From the NCBI RefSeq assembly GCF_003031585.1, contig NZ_PWAA01000042.1, positions 124,001 to 188,000 of the forward strand: 64,000 nucleotides of DNA. The letters run 5' to 3'. The stretch's first letter is position 1. Each line of letters starts with the position of its first letter. The notes beneath the pieces are model-generated. The model searched no databases. It was not told the DNA's origin and saw nothing but the letters and a program-made list of their open reading frames with translations. This DNA comes from Thalassobius sp. I31.1 (GTDB taxonomy: Bacteria > Pseudomonadota > Alphaproteobacteria > Rhodobacterales > Rhodobacteraceae). The translations under genes and the position numbers were made by a program. Shown here piece after piece: positions 44,278-54,450 of this stretch.

Positions 44278-45093
44278 ATGTCTGAAGAAACGAAAGCTGT
44301 ATTCGGCCACCCTGTGATGCGGGCAGAGGCGCTGGCGCTGGAAGGTGTGGCGGATCGTCTGTCCCTGCGTGACTATGAGGTTGCGGTTGAAGTCGGGGCG
44401 TTTCAGCTGGAACGGGATGTGTTGCAGCGCCTGCGTTTCAATGTGGCGGTTGAGATCGCATCCCCTGGCGAGGCTGCGGGCGATGATGTGGACGCGATCC
44501 TGTCTTATGACAAAATCACAGAAGCCATTGATTATGAACTGGCGGCGGAACGGCTGAACCTGCTGGAAACACTCGCGGAACGTATTGCGGCGCGGATCCT
44601 GCTGGAACCACAGGCGAAACGGGTGTTTCTGCGTATTGAAAAGCCCGATCGCGGGCCTTTTGTGCTGGGGCTTGAGATCGTGCGCGAGGCTGGCCTGGTT
44701 GAGGTTGAAGCCGCGACAGGCCCGGTGGCGAAAATCGTTGTCGTGCCTGCGGGGCAGGGTGTGGGCATCTTGCCCGAAGGTCCGGTGGTGATTGTGCCGG
44801 AAGCTGCGGCGCAGGCGGGTTTTGACGCGGTGACAGATGCGCGGATGACCCTGCTGGAAGCAGAGAAGAACGCCTGGCGCATTGCGGCGGCGCATGACCA
44901 GATGGATGTGATCGCAACGCGCACGGAACTGGACTGGGCGTTGAAAAACGGACGCGTGCCGGTCTGGGCCCCGTCGCGGATGCTGTTTGACACGATGGGT
45001 GCCCCGATGTCTGGCAGCGCGATGGAACAGGCGCAGTGGCTTGCGGATGAGCTGGGTGGCAGTGGTGTGGAAATGCTGGAGGATCAGGCATGA
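44278..45093 (+). CDS. folB: Dihydroneopterin aldolase with a long C-terminal extension
   Basis: A 271-residue protein; ordinary FolB is about 120. The N-terminal 125 residues carry the FolB tunnelling fold: RLSLRDYEVAVEVGAFQLERDVLQ, DAILSYDKITEAIDYEL, LLETLAERIAARIL with the catalytic-site Glu, and VFLRIEKPDRG. The remaining 145 residues are a second domain, with VVVPAGQGVGILPEGPVVIVPE and, near the end, VPVWAPSRMLFD and SGSAMEQAQWLADELG. That tail resembles the C-terminal part of MfnE-type amino-acid kinases, but this is a weak visual match. It overlaps folP by four bases. Confidence 0.87.
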   Translation: MSEETKAVFGHPVMRAEALALEGVADRLSLRDYEVAVEVGAFQLERDVLQRLRFNVAVEIASPGEAAGDDVDAILSYDKITEAIDYELAAERLNLLETLAERIAARILLEPQAKRVFLRIEKPDRGPFVLGLEIVREAGLVEVEAATGPVAKIVVVPAGQGVGILPEGPVVIVPEAAAQAGFDAVTDARMTLLEAEKNAWRIAAAHDQMDVIATRTELDWALKNGRVPVWAPSRMLFDTMGAPMSGSAMEQAQWLADELGGSGVEMLEDQA

Positions 45094-46097
45094 GTGCAGA
45101 GAAAAGCTATTATCGCCCGCTGGCGCAAATGGGGGCTGCACGCCCTGAGGATGCACTGTTTATCGCGGGTGGCTGGTCCTGGTTCACCCATGCGGAACAT
45201 CTGACGCGGGACGGATCGCAGGGCTTTGTGCATGTCGCGGATCTGCCGGAAGATGCGCGCGCGCGCCTGACCGCGCCAAGGGCTGATATTGTGAGCCTGA
45301 ATTTTGATGCGCCAAAGATCATGGGCATTCTGAACGTGACACCGGATAGTTTTTCGGATGGCGGCAGGTTTAACGCCCCAGAGGCGGCTTTGGCGTGGAC
45401 CCAGGCCCTGGCGGCAGAAGGTGCGGATATCATCGACATTGGCGGGGAATCCACACGCCCCGGCGCAACCTATGTGCCGGTTGTCGAGGAATGCGCACGC
45501 ACGGTGCCGGTGATTGAAGCGGTGCGGGCCGGGTCTGACGTGCCGATCTCAATTGACACGCGCAAAGCACAGGTCGGGGCCGCAGCCCTGAAAGCCGGTG
45601 CTGATGTGATCAATGATGTGGCGGCGTTCACGTTTGAGCCGGAACTTGCGCAGGTCACAGCCGCCGCCGGTGCGCCGGTCTGTCTGATGCATGCCCAGGG
45701 TGACCCGACCACCATGCAGGACAATCCGCAATATGAGAACGTCTTGCTGGATGTCTATGATTTCCTTGAAGAACGTATCGCATTTGCAGAAAGCCTTGGG
45801 ATCAGCCGCGATCAGATCATCGCCGATCCGGGTATTGGCTTTGGCAAGACCCTTGATCACAATCTGGCGCTTTTGCAGAACATCAGCCTGTTCCACGGGC
45901 TGGGCGTGCCTGTTCTGTTGGGGGCGTCGCGTAAGAAATTTATCGGAACCCTGGGCAATGCACCACAGGCGGAAGATCGCGCAGTGGGTTCTGTTGCCGT
46001 GGCGCTTGCTGCAATTGCGCAGGGCATTCAGATAATAAGGGCCCATGACGTGGCTGAAACGCGCCAGGCCATGGTGTTGTTTGCAGCGACGAGCTGA
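45090..46097 (+). CDS. folP: Dihydropteroate synthase
   Basis: A 335-residue enzyme that joins p-aminobenzoate to dihydropterin pyrophosphate, the target of sulfonamides. Both signature loops are intact: IMGILNVTPDSFSDGG near 73-88 and DIGGESTRPGA near 113-123. The pterin site is seen in DPGIGFGKT near 247 and the C-terminal GASRKKF near 276. A 70-residue N-terminal lead is longer than in E. coli and is common in this order as I recall. It overlaps folB by four bases (ATGA) and is followed by glmM 24 bases later, an arrangement seen in many bacteria. Confidence 0.96.
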   Translation: MSAEKSYYRPLAQMGAARPEDALFIAGGWSWFTHAEHLTRDGSQGFVHVADLPEDARARLTAPRADIVSLNFDAPKIMGILNVTPDSFSDGGRFNAPEAALAWTQALAAEGADIIDIGGESTRPGATYVPVVEECARTVPVIEAVRAGSDVPISIDTRKAQVGAAALKAGADVINDVAAFTFEPELAQVTAAAGAPVCLMHAQGDPTTMQDNPQYENVLLDVYDFLEERIAFAESLGISRDQIIADPGIGFGKTLDHNLALLQNISLFHGLGVPVLLGASRKKFIGTLGNAPQAEDRAVGSVAVALAAIAQGIQIIRAHDVAETRQAMVLFAATS

Positions 46098-46121
46098 GGC
46101 GGAAGCATAAAAGGCAGTGAT

Positions 46122-47465
46122 ATGAGTAAGAAACTTTTCGGAACCGATGGTGTACGCGGGTTGGCCAATACCTGGCCAATGACGGCTGAAATGGCGCTGA
46201 AGCTGGGCGCTGCTGCCGGGCGTCACTTTCGCACTGATGGCACAAACGGCCACCGGGTTGTGATCGGAAAAGATACACGCCTGTCCGGTTATATGTTTGA
46301 AAACGCCCTGACCGCTGGTCTGACCAGCACGGGTATGAATGTTCTGCTGCTTGGCCCGACGCCGACGCCAGCCGTTGGTTATCTGACGCAATCCATGCGC
46401 GCGGATCTGGGCATCATGATTTCTGCCTCACACAACCCGCATCATGACAATGGCATCAAGTTCTTTGGCCCGGACGGGTTTAAACTGTCTGACGAGGACG
46501 AAGCCGCGATTGAAGCGCTTCTTCAGGAAGACATTCAGCCGGCGCAGCCGATGAACATTGGCCGCGCGAAACGTGTGGATGATGAAACCGGACGCTATGT
46601 TGAAAATGTCAAAATGACCTTCCCGCAGGATCTGTCCCTGAGCGGGCTGAAGATTGTGCTGGATTGCGCCAATGGCGCAGCCTGGCGTGCAGCACCGCTG
46701 GTACTGTGGGAGCTGGGCGCAGAGGTGATCCCCCTGGGCGTTGCGCCAAATGGTTTCAATATCAATGAAAACTGCGGTTCAACCCATCCTGAAACGGCGG
46801 CAGAAGCTGTGATCGCCCATGGGGCAGACGTGGCCCTGTGCCTGGATGGGGACGCGGACCGGATCATTGTGATTGATGAAAAGGGCCAGGTTGCCGATGG
46901 CGATCAGATCATGGCGCTTCTGGCGACCCGCTGGTCTGAGGAAGGCCGGTTGAATAAGAACACGCTGGTGGCGACCGTCATGTCGAACCTCGGGCTTGAG
47001 AATTACCTGTCTGAAAAAGGTATTGCCCTGCATCGGTCCGCAGTGGGCGACCGCCATGTTGTGGCGGCGATGCGGGCTGAGGGTTATAACTTGGGTGGCG
47101 AACAATCCGGCCATATCGTGATGACGGATTACGGCACAACCGGTGATGGCCTGGCCGCAGGTCTGCAGTTTGTGGCAGAGATGGTGCGCACCGGCAAACC
47201 TGCCAGCGCGCTTGCCAAAACCTTTGAAACCGTGCCGCAGCTTTTGCAGAATGTGCGCTATGCCGCCGGGCAGGATCCGCTGGAAAAAGACGTGGTGAAA
47301 GCGGCGATTGCAGATGCTGAAGCAGAACTTGCGGGCAAAGGTCGTCTGCTGATCCGCAAATCCGGTACAGAACCTCTGATCCGGGTCATGGCAGAATGCA
47401 CGGATGCTGTGATGCTGGAACGCGTGGTAAAAGGGCTTTGCGCCCTGATTGAAGACAACCTGTAA
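46122..47465 (+). CDS. glmM: Phosphoglucosamine mutase
   Basis: A 447-residue alpha-D-phosphohexomutase converting glucosamine-6-phosphate to glucosamine-1-phosphate, linking GlmS to GlmU (both encoded at 18.8-22 kb). The phosphoserine loop is [17 protein letters not shown] near 100-116. The metal loop [10 protein letters not shown] is near 242-251, the sugar loop GGEQSGH near 326-332, and the phosphate-binding [12 protein letters not shown] near 410-421. It begins FGTDGVRG, as expected. AAGG lies just before the start, and the gap to folP is only 24 bases, so folB-folP-glmM is one operon. Confidence 0.97.
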   Translation: MSKKLFGTDGVRGLANTWPMTAEMALKLGAAAGRHFRTDGTNGHRVVIGKDTRLSGYMFENALTAGLTSTGMNVLLLGPTPTPAVGYLTQSMRADLGIMISASHNPHHDNGIKFFGPDGFKLSDEDEAAIEALLQEDIQPAQPMNIGRAKRVDDETGRYVENVKMTFPQDLSLSGLKIVLDCANGAAWRAAPLVLWELGAEVIPLGVAPNGFNINENCGSTHPETAAEAVIAHGADVALCLDGDADRIIVIDEKGQVADGDQIMALLATRWSEEGRLNKNTLVATVMSNLGLENYLSEKGIALHRSAVGDRHVVAAMRAEGYNLGGEQSGHIVMTDYGTTGDGLAAGLQFVAEMVRTGKPASALAKTFETVPQLLQNVRYAAGQDPLEKDVVKAAIADAEAELAGKGRLLIRKSGTEPLIRVMAECTDAVMLERVVKGLCALIEDNL

Positions 47466-47468
47466 GTC

Positions 47469-48401
47469 TCAGGATTTTGGCGCGCTGCGGGTGAACAGAC
47501 GTTTCAGCGCGCCATATTGTGCCAGTGCCACGCCCGCCAGGATCAGGGCCAGAGCCTGAAACAAGGCCGGGGGCAGATCTTCAGAGAGGATCCAGGCGCC
47601 AAAGATCACCGACCAGACCGGCACCTGATAGTTGACTAGGGACATAAACACGGGGCCTGCGGTGCGGATGACCACGACGCGCAACAGATTGGCCGCTGCG
47701 GTGGGAACGAGGCCCAGCAGAGACACCCAGAACAATGTCATGCCGCTGATCATAGGGGGCAGACCTTCGGTGATCAGGGCTGCGGGAAAGACCAGAACAC
47801 AGCCGATCAGCAACAGAACCGCCGCCAGTCCCATGGAGTCAATCGGCGGCAGCCGGCGCACAGAGATTGAGCTGACAGCATAGCACAGGGTTGCCAGAAG
47901 CACGGCGATACGTCCGGCCCATTCAAAGGCGTTGCCGGAACTGTCCAGCGCCGTGCCGCCAATCAGCAGGTAGACACCGACAAAGCCGATACACATGCCA
48001 AGCGCCCGTCGCCAGGTCATCCGTTCACCGGGCACAAAGAAATGCGCAAGTGGCAGGACCATCAGCGCAATGGCCGCCATAGACACGCCGGTGAAGCCGG
48101 ATGTCACATATTGTTGCCCCCAGGACAAAAGCATGAAGGGCACGGCGGTGGAAAACAGGCCAACAAAGATCAGGGCCGCAATGGCACGGGCATCCGGGCG
48201 TTGTTCAAACAGTTTAAACCCCTGTGTCCCCCAGATCGCCGTCAGCAGAAGTGCAGCAAAGCCGATCCGTCCGGCGGCAAGCCAGAAAGGGGTGATCCCC
48301 CGCAGGGCCAGTTCCATCACCATGAATGTACCGCCCCAGGTGACGCCCAGAAGGGCGATCATGATCCAGGAGGATGGGGTGATTTGGGGTTGCTGTGACA
48401 T
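47469..48401 (-). CDS. DMT superfamily (EamA) transporter
   Basis: A 310-residue exporter-type membrane protein with ten helices in two homologous EamA halves. The first half starts IALLGVTWGGTFMVMELAL; the second is visible at AVLLATLCYAVSSISVRRL, and a late LVNYQVPVWSVIFGAWILSE gives the usual Pro-containing helix. Such proteins move amino acids or other small metabolites; the substrate is unknown. ATG 48401 follows GGGAGG and avoids a nine-residue lead. Its stop almost touches that of glmM on the other strand. Confidence 0.9.
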   Translation of the reverse strand: MSQQPQITPSSWIMIALLGVTWGGTFMVMELALRGITPFWLAAGRIGFAALLLTAIWGTQGFKLFEQRPDARAIAALIFVGLFSTAVPFMLLSWGQQYVTSGFTGVSMAAIALMVLPLAHFFVPGERMTWRRALGMCIGFVGVYLLIGGTALDSSGNAFEWAGRIAVLLATLCYAVSSISVRRLPPIDSMGLAAVLLLIGCVLVFPAALITEGLPPMISGMTLFWVSLLGLVPTAAANLLRVVVIRTAGPVFMSLVNYQVPVWSVIFGAWILSEDLPPALFQALALILAGVALAQYGALKRLFTRSAPKS

Positions 48402-48462
48402 GGGGCCTCCCGGTGGGATCAAACCCACAGAGAGAACTCTGTATTATTGTCAGCGTCAACTA

Positions 48463-49620
48463 TTATTCTGTGCTACAGTTGTCGTTGACCTGGCTTTGAA
48501 AGCTGTGGATCGGATCTTCTGCACCGACCCCTTTCGCAAGCGCTGCCACCGACCAGTGGGGCGAGGCCATGGAACGCTGCATTTTCTCACAGACCCAGAC
48601 GTCTTCGGTCTGGAAATCTCCGGTTTCAAGCGGATGGTCTGTCCAGTTTTTGCTTTCGATCAACCCGGTTACCGCGTCATAGCCCGGGGTGCTGTCCAGC
48701 GGTTCTTTGTAGCTCCACCATGATTTCGGTGACCAGGTTTGCGTGCGCAAAATCGTGGTGGTGGCATCCACGGGTTGCAGTGTGGAAATCGTCAGGGACC
48801 AGGGTGAGGGCACGATCATCGTCAGCGGATACAGCATGTAAACGCCGCCATATCCGGGATCAGCCGCGCCCTTGATCTTTTTCATGCCGGTGCCCGCGGC
48901 CTGTTGTTCGACAAACATCGGGATGCGGTTGCGAATGCCGTCGCGTTCCGTCGAATACCAGACCAGGTGATCGCCGTGCTGTGCCCATTCGTTCAGGCCC
49001 GGTTTCGGTCCGCCCAGCGTCTTTTCATGCAGATAGGCCAGGTGATAACCGTCAATCGCGTTTTCATAAAAGACCTTCCAGTTGCATTGCATCAGGTAGG
49101 TGAAGGTTTCGCTGCGTTCCAGCGCCGGATCATTGATGTCGTGGGGGAAGGGGGCGGTGTTCAGCGGGCCAATCCAGGCCTCAAAATCCGCACGCGCATC
49201 GGCATTTACAAAGATCATACCTTTCCAGCAGCCAATGGCAGCATCATGCAAATTGTTGGCCGTGCGGTCGAGATCGGGGAAACATTCGGCGCGATCCGGG
49301 ATGCCGCGCAGCTGACCATCAAGGCCGAAGGTCCAGCGGTGATAGGGGCAGACCAGGGTTTTACCGGCATTGCCGCGTCCTTCCAACAGTTCGGTGCCGC
49401 GATGACGGCAGAGGTTTTTGAAGGCCCGCAGTTCGCCGTCATTACCCTGCACCACGCAAAGCGGGGTCAGCCCCGCGCGCAGGGTGATGTAATCGCCGGT
49501 TTCCGAAAAATCGCTGTCAAACCCGGCCAGCTGCCAGTGCCCGTCAAAAAGCGTTTCCTGTTCGCGCTGAAACCAGTCCTGGCTGGTATAGGCTTCGCGG
49601 GGAAGGATCTGATGGGGCAT
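48463..49620 (-). CDS. Rieske-type aromatic-ring-hydroxylating or N-demethylating oxygenase, alpha subunit
   Basis: A 385-residue oxygenase. The Rieske 2Fe-2S ligands are Cys71-x-His73 (CRHRG) and Cys91-x2-His94 (CPYH). The mononuclear iron site includes His193 and His198 in NAIDGYHLAYLH. The family covers ring hydroxylases and also choline, glycine-betaine and carnitine oxygenases; the DGYHLAYLH style fits the latter group loosely. No ferredoxin reductase or beta subunit is encoded nearby. ATG 49620 has a GGAG site; an upstream in-frame ATG at 49737 would begin inside the ilvC terminator region. Confidence 0.88.
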   Translation of the reverse strand: MPHQILPREAYTSQDWFQREQETLFDGHWQLAGFDSDFSETGDYITLRAGLTPLCVVQGNDGELRAFKNLCRHRGTELLEGRGNAGKTLVCPYHRWTFGLDGQLRGIPDRAECFPDLDRTANNLHDAAIGCWKGMIFVNADARADFEAWIGPLNTAPFPHDINDPALERSETFTYLMQCNWKVFYENAIDGYHLAYLHEKTLGGPKPGLNEWAQHGDHLVWYSTERDGIRNRIPMFVEQQAAGTGMKKIKGAADPGYGGVYMLYPLTMIVPSPWSLTISTLQPVDATTTILRTQTWSPKSWWSYKEPLDSTPGYDAVTGLIESKNWTDHPLETGDFQTEDVWVCEKMQRSMASPHWSVAALAKGVGAEDPIHSFQSQVNDNCSTE

Positions 49621-49737
49621 GATAATCTCCGTGCTGGCTGTGTTGCTGGCAACAGAACTATGCGCGGAAATGGTATCTGGGAACAGGGGGAGGTCTGGTT
49701 GCGCAAGATGGGTGTGGGGATGCGCAAGATCAGTCAC

Positions 49738-49766
49738 AAAAAAGCCCCCGCGATTGCAGGGGCTTT
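49738..49766 (-). terminator. Rho-independent terminator after ilvC
   Basis: On the minus strand, AAAGCCCC pairs with GGGGCTTT and a T run follows. It separates ilvC from the Rieske gene. Confidence 0.85.
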
Positions 49767-49788
49767 GATATTCGGTAAAGCGTGAAAC

Positions 49789-50928
<1,140 letters not shown>

Positions 50929-50933
50929 ATGAG

Positions 50934-51401
50934 ATGAAATCTATGCAAATCACAGATGCGGATCGCAGGATATTGCGCCAGTTGCAGGCAGAACCGACTT
51001 TGACAAACGCGGAACTGGCTGAACGGGCCGGAACCAACACCGCCACCTGTGCCCGCCGTCTGGAACGGATGCGGGAAGGGGGGAGTTATCTGGGACAGCG
51101 TGCCGTGATTGACTGGGCGAAGCTTGGGTATGAGGTTGAAGTGTCTCTGCGCGTATCGCTGGACAAGACCGTACCGCGTGCTTTTGATGAATTTATGGAA
51201 GTGGCACGCGAGATCCCCGAAGTGGTGGAATTGCAGACTTTCCTGGGGCAGGTCGATGTGCGCCTGTCGGTACTGGCGCGGGATATGAGGCATTATCAAC
51301 AGCTGTATCGTAGCAAAATCCTGACCCTGCCGCATATCGCCGATATCGAAGCCCTGATGCAGGTGGCTGAAATCAAATCCAGCCGGGGGCTGCCGTTATG
51401 A
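50934..51401 (+). CDS. Lrp/AsnC-family transcriptional regulator (tandem copy 1)
   Basis: A 155-residue regulator. The N-terminal winged helix is clear: DADRRILRQLQAEPTLTNAELAERAGTNTATCARRLERM (split here by eye into helices near 8-48). The C-terminal RAM domain that binds amino acids and builds octamers begins near 75 and includes VVELQTFLGQVDVRLSVLARD. It lies divergent from ilvC and overlaps the second Lrp gene by four bases. Two unlike Lrp proteins translated together could form mixed assemblies. ATG 50934 is chosen; 50943 is also possible. Confidence 0.9.
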   Translation: MKSMQITDADRRILRQLQAEPTLTNAELAERAGTNTATCARRLERMREGGSYLGQRAVIDWAKLGYEVEVSLRVSLDKTVPRAFDEFMEVAREIPEVVELQTFLGQVDVRLSVLARDMRHYQQLYRSKILTLPHIADIEALMQVAEIKSSRGLPL

Positions 51402-51859
51402 GTTTCCAACCGGATGAGATTGATTTCGCGATCCTGCGCGCCCTGTCAAAGGATGCCACAATCAGCGCAGGTGCGCTTGGCCGGCGTCTGGATCTGTCGC
51501 AACCCGCCACATGGCGGCGGATCAGGCGGCTGGAACAGGAAGGCATTATCGCCGGGCGGCGTGTGGCACTGGATGCAGAGGCGCTGGGGTTTGGGGTAAC
51601 CGTGTTTCTGGGGATTAAGCTTGCGACCAAAGGGCGGGTCAGTCTGGATGACTTTGAACGTGCGATTGCGGCAATCCCCGAAGTGCAGTCCGTGCAGCAT
51701 GTGTTGGGTCTGTATGACTACCGCGTGCGGGTTGTTGCACGCGATATTGCGGATTTTGAACGGGTCCTGCGCCGTCGCATGATGAACCTGCCCGGGGTGG
51801 GGAATATTGAGGCAAACGTGCTGCTCAGCGAAGAACAACTGCCAGGGCCTTTGCAATAA
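51398..51859 (+). CDS. Lrp/AsnC-family transcriptional regulator (tandem copy 2)
   Basis: A 153-residue second Lrp-type protein. DNA-binding part: DFAILRALSKDATISAGALGRRLDLSQPATWRRIRRL. RAM domain: VQSVQHVLGLYDYRVRVVARD, then MMNLPGVGNIEANVLLSE. It differs from copy 1 in both domains, so it is an old duplication or independent recruitment rather than a fresh repeat. The start ATG lies in the stop of copy 1 (ATGA). The class V aminotransferase gene follows after an operator-like gap, making amino-acid control of that gene likely. Confidence 0.9.
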   Translation: MSFQPDEIDFAILRALSKDATISAGALGRRLDLSQPATWRRIRRLEQEGIIAGRRVALDAEALGFGVTVFLGIKLATKGRVSLDDFERAIAAIPEVQSVQHVLGLYDYRVRVVARDIADFERVLRRRMMNLPGVGNIEANVLLSEEQLPGPLQ

Positions 51860-51869
51860 GCCATCGATA

Positions 51870-51902
51870 TTTTGTGGCATTTCGTGAAAATCTTTTGTGC
51901 CA
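51870..51902. promoter_or_regulatory. Candidate Lrp-type operator before class V aminotransferase gene
   Basis: TGGCA (51875-51879) and TGCCA (51898-51902) are inverted half sites around an AT-rich centre containing GTGAAAATC. TTTTGTG also occurs twice, 23 bases apart. It resembles the element at 50894. Confidence 0.5.
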
Positions 51903-51965
51903 TGCGGGGTTCTCAGAAGGGCTGTTTCAGGTCATGACTTGTGAAACATCTGACAGGAGGCTTTG

Positions 51966-53096
51966 ATGCCCGCACTTCTTAATGACATTGATCCGGACGG
52001 AATGCTGGAATTTTCCGTGGTTTTCACGGATCGCTCGCTGAACCACATGTCCGCAAGCTTTCAGGGCGTTATGCGTGATATCTCAACCATCCTGAAGGAT
52101 GTGTATAATGCGGATCACGTGGCGCTTGTGCCTGGTGGCGGCACCTATGCGATGGAAGCGGTGGCGCGTCAGCTGGCGACGGGCAAAAACGCGATGGTGA
52201 TCCGCAATGGGTTTTTCAGTTTCCGCTGGAGCCAGATCTTTGAGATGGGCGCGATCCCGGCGGAAGAAACCGTGATGATGGCACGGCGTCAGGGCAATGG
52301 CGTGGATGCGCCTTTTGCGCCTTGTCCGGTGGATGAAGTCGTGGCGAAGATCCGGGAAGAAAAGCCGGATGTTCTGTTCGCGCCCCATGTGGAAACCGCA
52401 TCTGGCATGATCCTGCCAAAAGATTATCTGAAGGCGCTATCGGCGGCGATGCATGAACATGGCGGCTTGTTTGTTCTGGATTGTATCGCGTCGGGCTGTG
52501 CCTGGGTTGACATGAAAGACTGCGGCGTTGATGTGTTGATTTCCGCCCCGCAAAAGGGCTGGTCCGCGTCACCTTCCGCTGGGCTTGTGATGATGAACGA
52601 CCGGGCCCGCGATGTGGTGAAAGCCACTCAGAGCACAAGCTTCGCTGTGGATCTGGGGAAATGGCTGATGATTATGGAAGCCTATGAGAATGGCGGTCAT
52701 GCCTATCACGCGACCCTGCCGACTGATGCGCTGAAGGCGTTCCGGGATACAATGGTTGAAACCCGCGAATATGGTTTTGAGAAACTTGAAGCCGCACAAT
52801 GGGAGCAGGGCACGCGTGTGCGCGAAGCACTTGCGAACCGTGGTATCAAATCTGTTGCAGCTGATGGGTTCGGCGCACCCGGCGTTGTGGTCAGCTATAC
52901 TGACAATGCTGACGTGCAGACGGGCAAAGCCTTTGGTGCGCTGGGGATGCAGATTGCCGCCGGTGTGCCGCTGATGGTGGAAGAAGGCGCGGACTACAAA
53001 AGCTTCCGCCTTGGTCTGTTCGGCCTTGATAAGCTTTATGATGTCGATGCGTCTGTCGCACGGCTTGAAGCGGCGCTGGATCAGGTGTTCGGCTGA
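51966..53096 (+). CDS. Class V PLP-dependent aminotransferase (alanine--glyoxylate type)
   Basis: A 376-residue fold-type I aminotransferase of the serine/alanine--glyoxylate group. The PLP-binding features are VPGGGTYAMEAVARQL near 48-63, the Asp loop FVLDCIASGCAWVDMKD near 168-184, and the Schiff-base Lys in SAPQKGWSASPSAGLV near 197. Substrate pair cannot be fixed: serine, alanine, aminoethylphosphonate and others are known for relatives. ATG 51966 has a perfect AGGAGG site. Coupling to two Lrp genes hints that its substrate or product is an amino acid that these regulators sense. Confidence 0.87.
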   Translation: MPALLNDIDPDGMLEFSVVFTDRSLNHMSASFQGVMRDISTILKDVYNADHVALVPGGGTYAMEAVARQLATGKNAMVIRNGFFSFRWSQIFEMGAIPAEETVMMARRQGNGVDAPFAPCPVDEVVAKIREEKPDVLFAPHVETASGMILPKDYLKALSAAMHEHGGLFVLDCIASGCAWVDMKDCGVDVLISAPQKGWSASPSAGLVMMNDRARDVVKATQSTSFAVDLGKWLMIMEAYENGGHAYHATLPTDALKAFRDTMVETREYGFEKLEAAQWEQGTRVREALANRGIKSVAADGFGAPGVVVSYTDNADVQTGKAFGALGMQIAAGVPLMVEEGADYKSFRLGLFGLDKLYDVDASVARLEAALDQVFG

Positions 53097-53100
53097 CACA

Positions 53101-53150
53101 GGTGGGGGCCAGCCCCCACACCCCCGGGATATTTATGGAACCAAAATGGC
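53101..53150 (+). repeat. GC-rich intergenic repeat, copy D1
   Basis: GGGGGCCAGCCCCC hairpin, then CCCCCGGGATATTTATGG and AACCAAAATGG, directly after the aminotransferase stop. Confidence 0.75.
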
Positions 53151-53175
53151 AATTAGCGCTTTCTTAATCCCATTT

Positions 53176-53226
53176 CGGTTCTGCAAGTATCCCGGGGGAG
53201 TCCCGCAGGGACGGGGGCTGGCCCCC
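53176..53226 (-). repeat. GC-rich intergenic repeat, copy D2 (inverted to D1)
   Basis: Read leftward from the ubiH-like stop: GGGGGCCAGCCCCC, a GTCCC-TGC-GGGAC hairpin, CCCCCGGGATACTTGC and AACCGAAATGG. D1 and D2 thus face each other, one after each convergent gene. Confidence 0.75.
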
Positions 53227-53227
53227 T

Positions 53228-54412
53228 TTACCTGATCCCCAATCCGGCTTTCATCAGGGTTTTGCGCACAGGCCCAACGGCGTAAAACGCGTTCAGCATA
53301 CCCGCACGCATATCCCGCAGGCCCTGTGCACCGGCCATGCTGGCACGGTTGAGCATATCAATCCCGGTCACACGCAGGCGTACCTCAGGATGGCGCGCTT
53401 TTTCATAGGCGTCGAGCATTGCGCGACTGCCAAGGTCATGTTTGTCTGCGGCTTCCAGCAATACGCGCAGATCACCTAGGCTCATGTTCAGGCCTTGGGC
53501 CCCGATGGGCGGCACAACATGGGCGGCTTCGGCGATCAGGGCGGTGCGCTCAGACGTCAGGCGTGGGGCGATCTGGCTGATGATGGGCCAGACCGCACGA
53601 GGGCCTTCAACGGTCAGTGTGCCGTTGATTCCGGCGGAACGTTCCGTGGCTGCCGCTGCCAGTTCATCATCTGACAAGCCCATACGCGCCACGCAATCCG
53701 GCCCGTGATCCATCCAGACGATGGCCGACATATGTTTCCCATTTTGATCCGGCAGGGGCACAAGCGTGAAAGGCCCGCCTGAGCGATGCACTTCGGTGGA
53801 GACATTGCCGTGTGGTTCATCATGGCTGACACAAAAGACCACGGCTTTCTGGCCATATCGGGTGGTTTTGACATCAATGCCAACGGCATCGCGGGTGGGG
53901 GAGTGACGGCCATCGGCACCGATCAGAAGTTTTGCGGAAATCCGGCTGTCATCAGACAGAGTGACGAGCGCCTCGCTTTCACGTGTCATGATGCGGGTCG
54001 TTGAAGTGCCTGCGCGAAATTCGACATTGGGCAGGTCTTTAAGGCGGGCAAGCGCGACTTTGCGGATTGCCATATTGGTGAAATTCCAGCCAAAGGGGGC
54101 GTCCGACAGATCTGCGGCGTCAAAATCCTTCACCACGCGGGGTTCCGGGTTTTCCCCGCCGGCATCAACGATGCGCATGACCTGAAGAGGTGCTGCAATC
54201 GGGCCCAGGCCCTCCCAAAGGCCAGCGGCTTCCAGCAAAGCCTGGGATGGCTGCAGAAAAGCGGTTGTACGCAGGTCGGGCTTTGACGCCGCATTGTCCG
54301 GCATCGGATCGACGCAGATGACAGAATATCCCTTACTGCCAAAGGCAGCGGCGGCGCACATTCCGGCGATCCCGCCGCCAGAAATGAGAATATCGCAGTG
54401 AGTCCGTTCCAT
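53228..54412 (-). CDS. UbiH/Coq6-family FAD-dependent monooxygenase (ubiquinone biosynthesis type)
   Basis: A 394-residue flavoprotein hydroxylase. The FAD-binding Rossmann motif is ISGGGIAGMCAAAAFGSKGY at residues 10-29. The second FAD motif GADGRHSPTR is near 167, and the UbiH-style AEAAHVVPPIGAQGLNMS near 285-302 stands where GDAAH is usual (Glu replaces Asp and Gly shifts). It would hydroxylate the ubiquinone ring at one position. Which of the UbiH, UbiF, UbiI or UbiL positions is not decidable from this gene alone. Its end faces the aminotransferase across a double repeat. Confidence 0.85.
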   Translation of the reverse strand: MERTHCDILISGGGIAGMCAAAAFGSKGYSVICVDPMPDNAASKPDLRTTAFLQPSQALLEAAGLWEGLGPIAAPLQVMRIVDAGGENPEPRVVKDFDAADLSDAPFGWNFTNMAIRKVALARLKDLPNVEFRAGTSTTRIMTRESEALVTLSDDSRISAKLLIGADGRHSPTRDAVGIDVKTTRYGQKAVVFCVSHDEPHGNVSTEVHRSGGPFTLVPLPDQNGKHMSAIVWMDHGPDCVARMGLSDDELAAAATERSAGINGTLTVEGPRAVWPIISQIAPRLTSERTALIAEAAHVVPPIGAQGLNMSLGDLRVLLEAADKHDLGSRAMLDAYEKARHPEVRLRVTGIDMLNRASMAGAQGLRDMRAGMLNAFYAVGPVRKTLMKAGLGIR

Positions 54413-54450
54413 GGGCTGACCCTATGCCTGAGCTTGCGCGGGGGAAAGGG

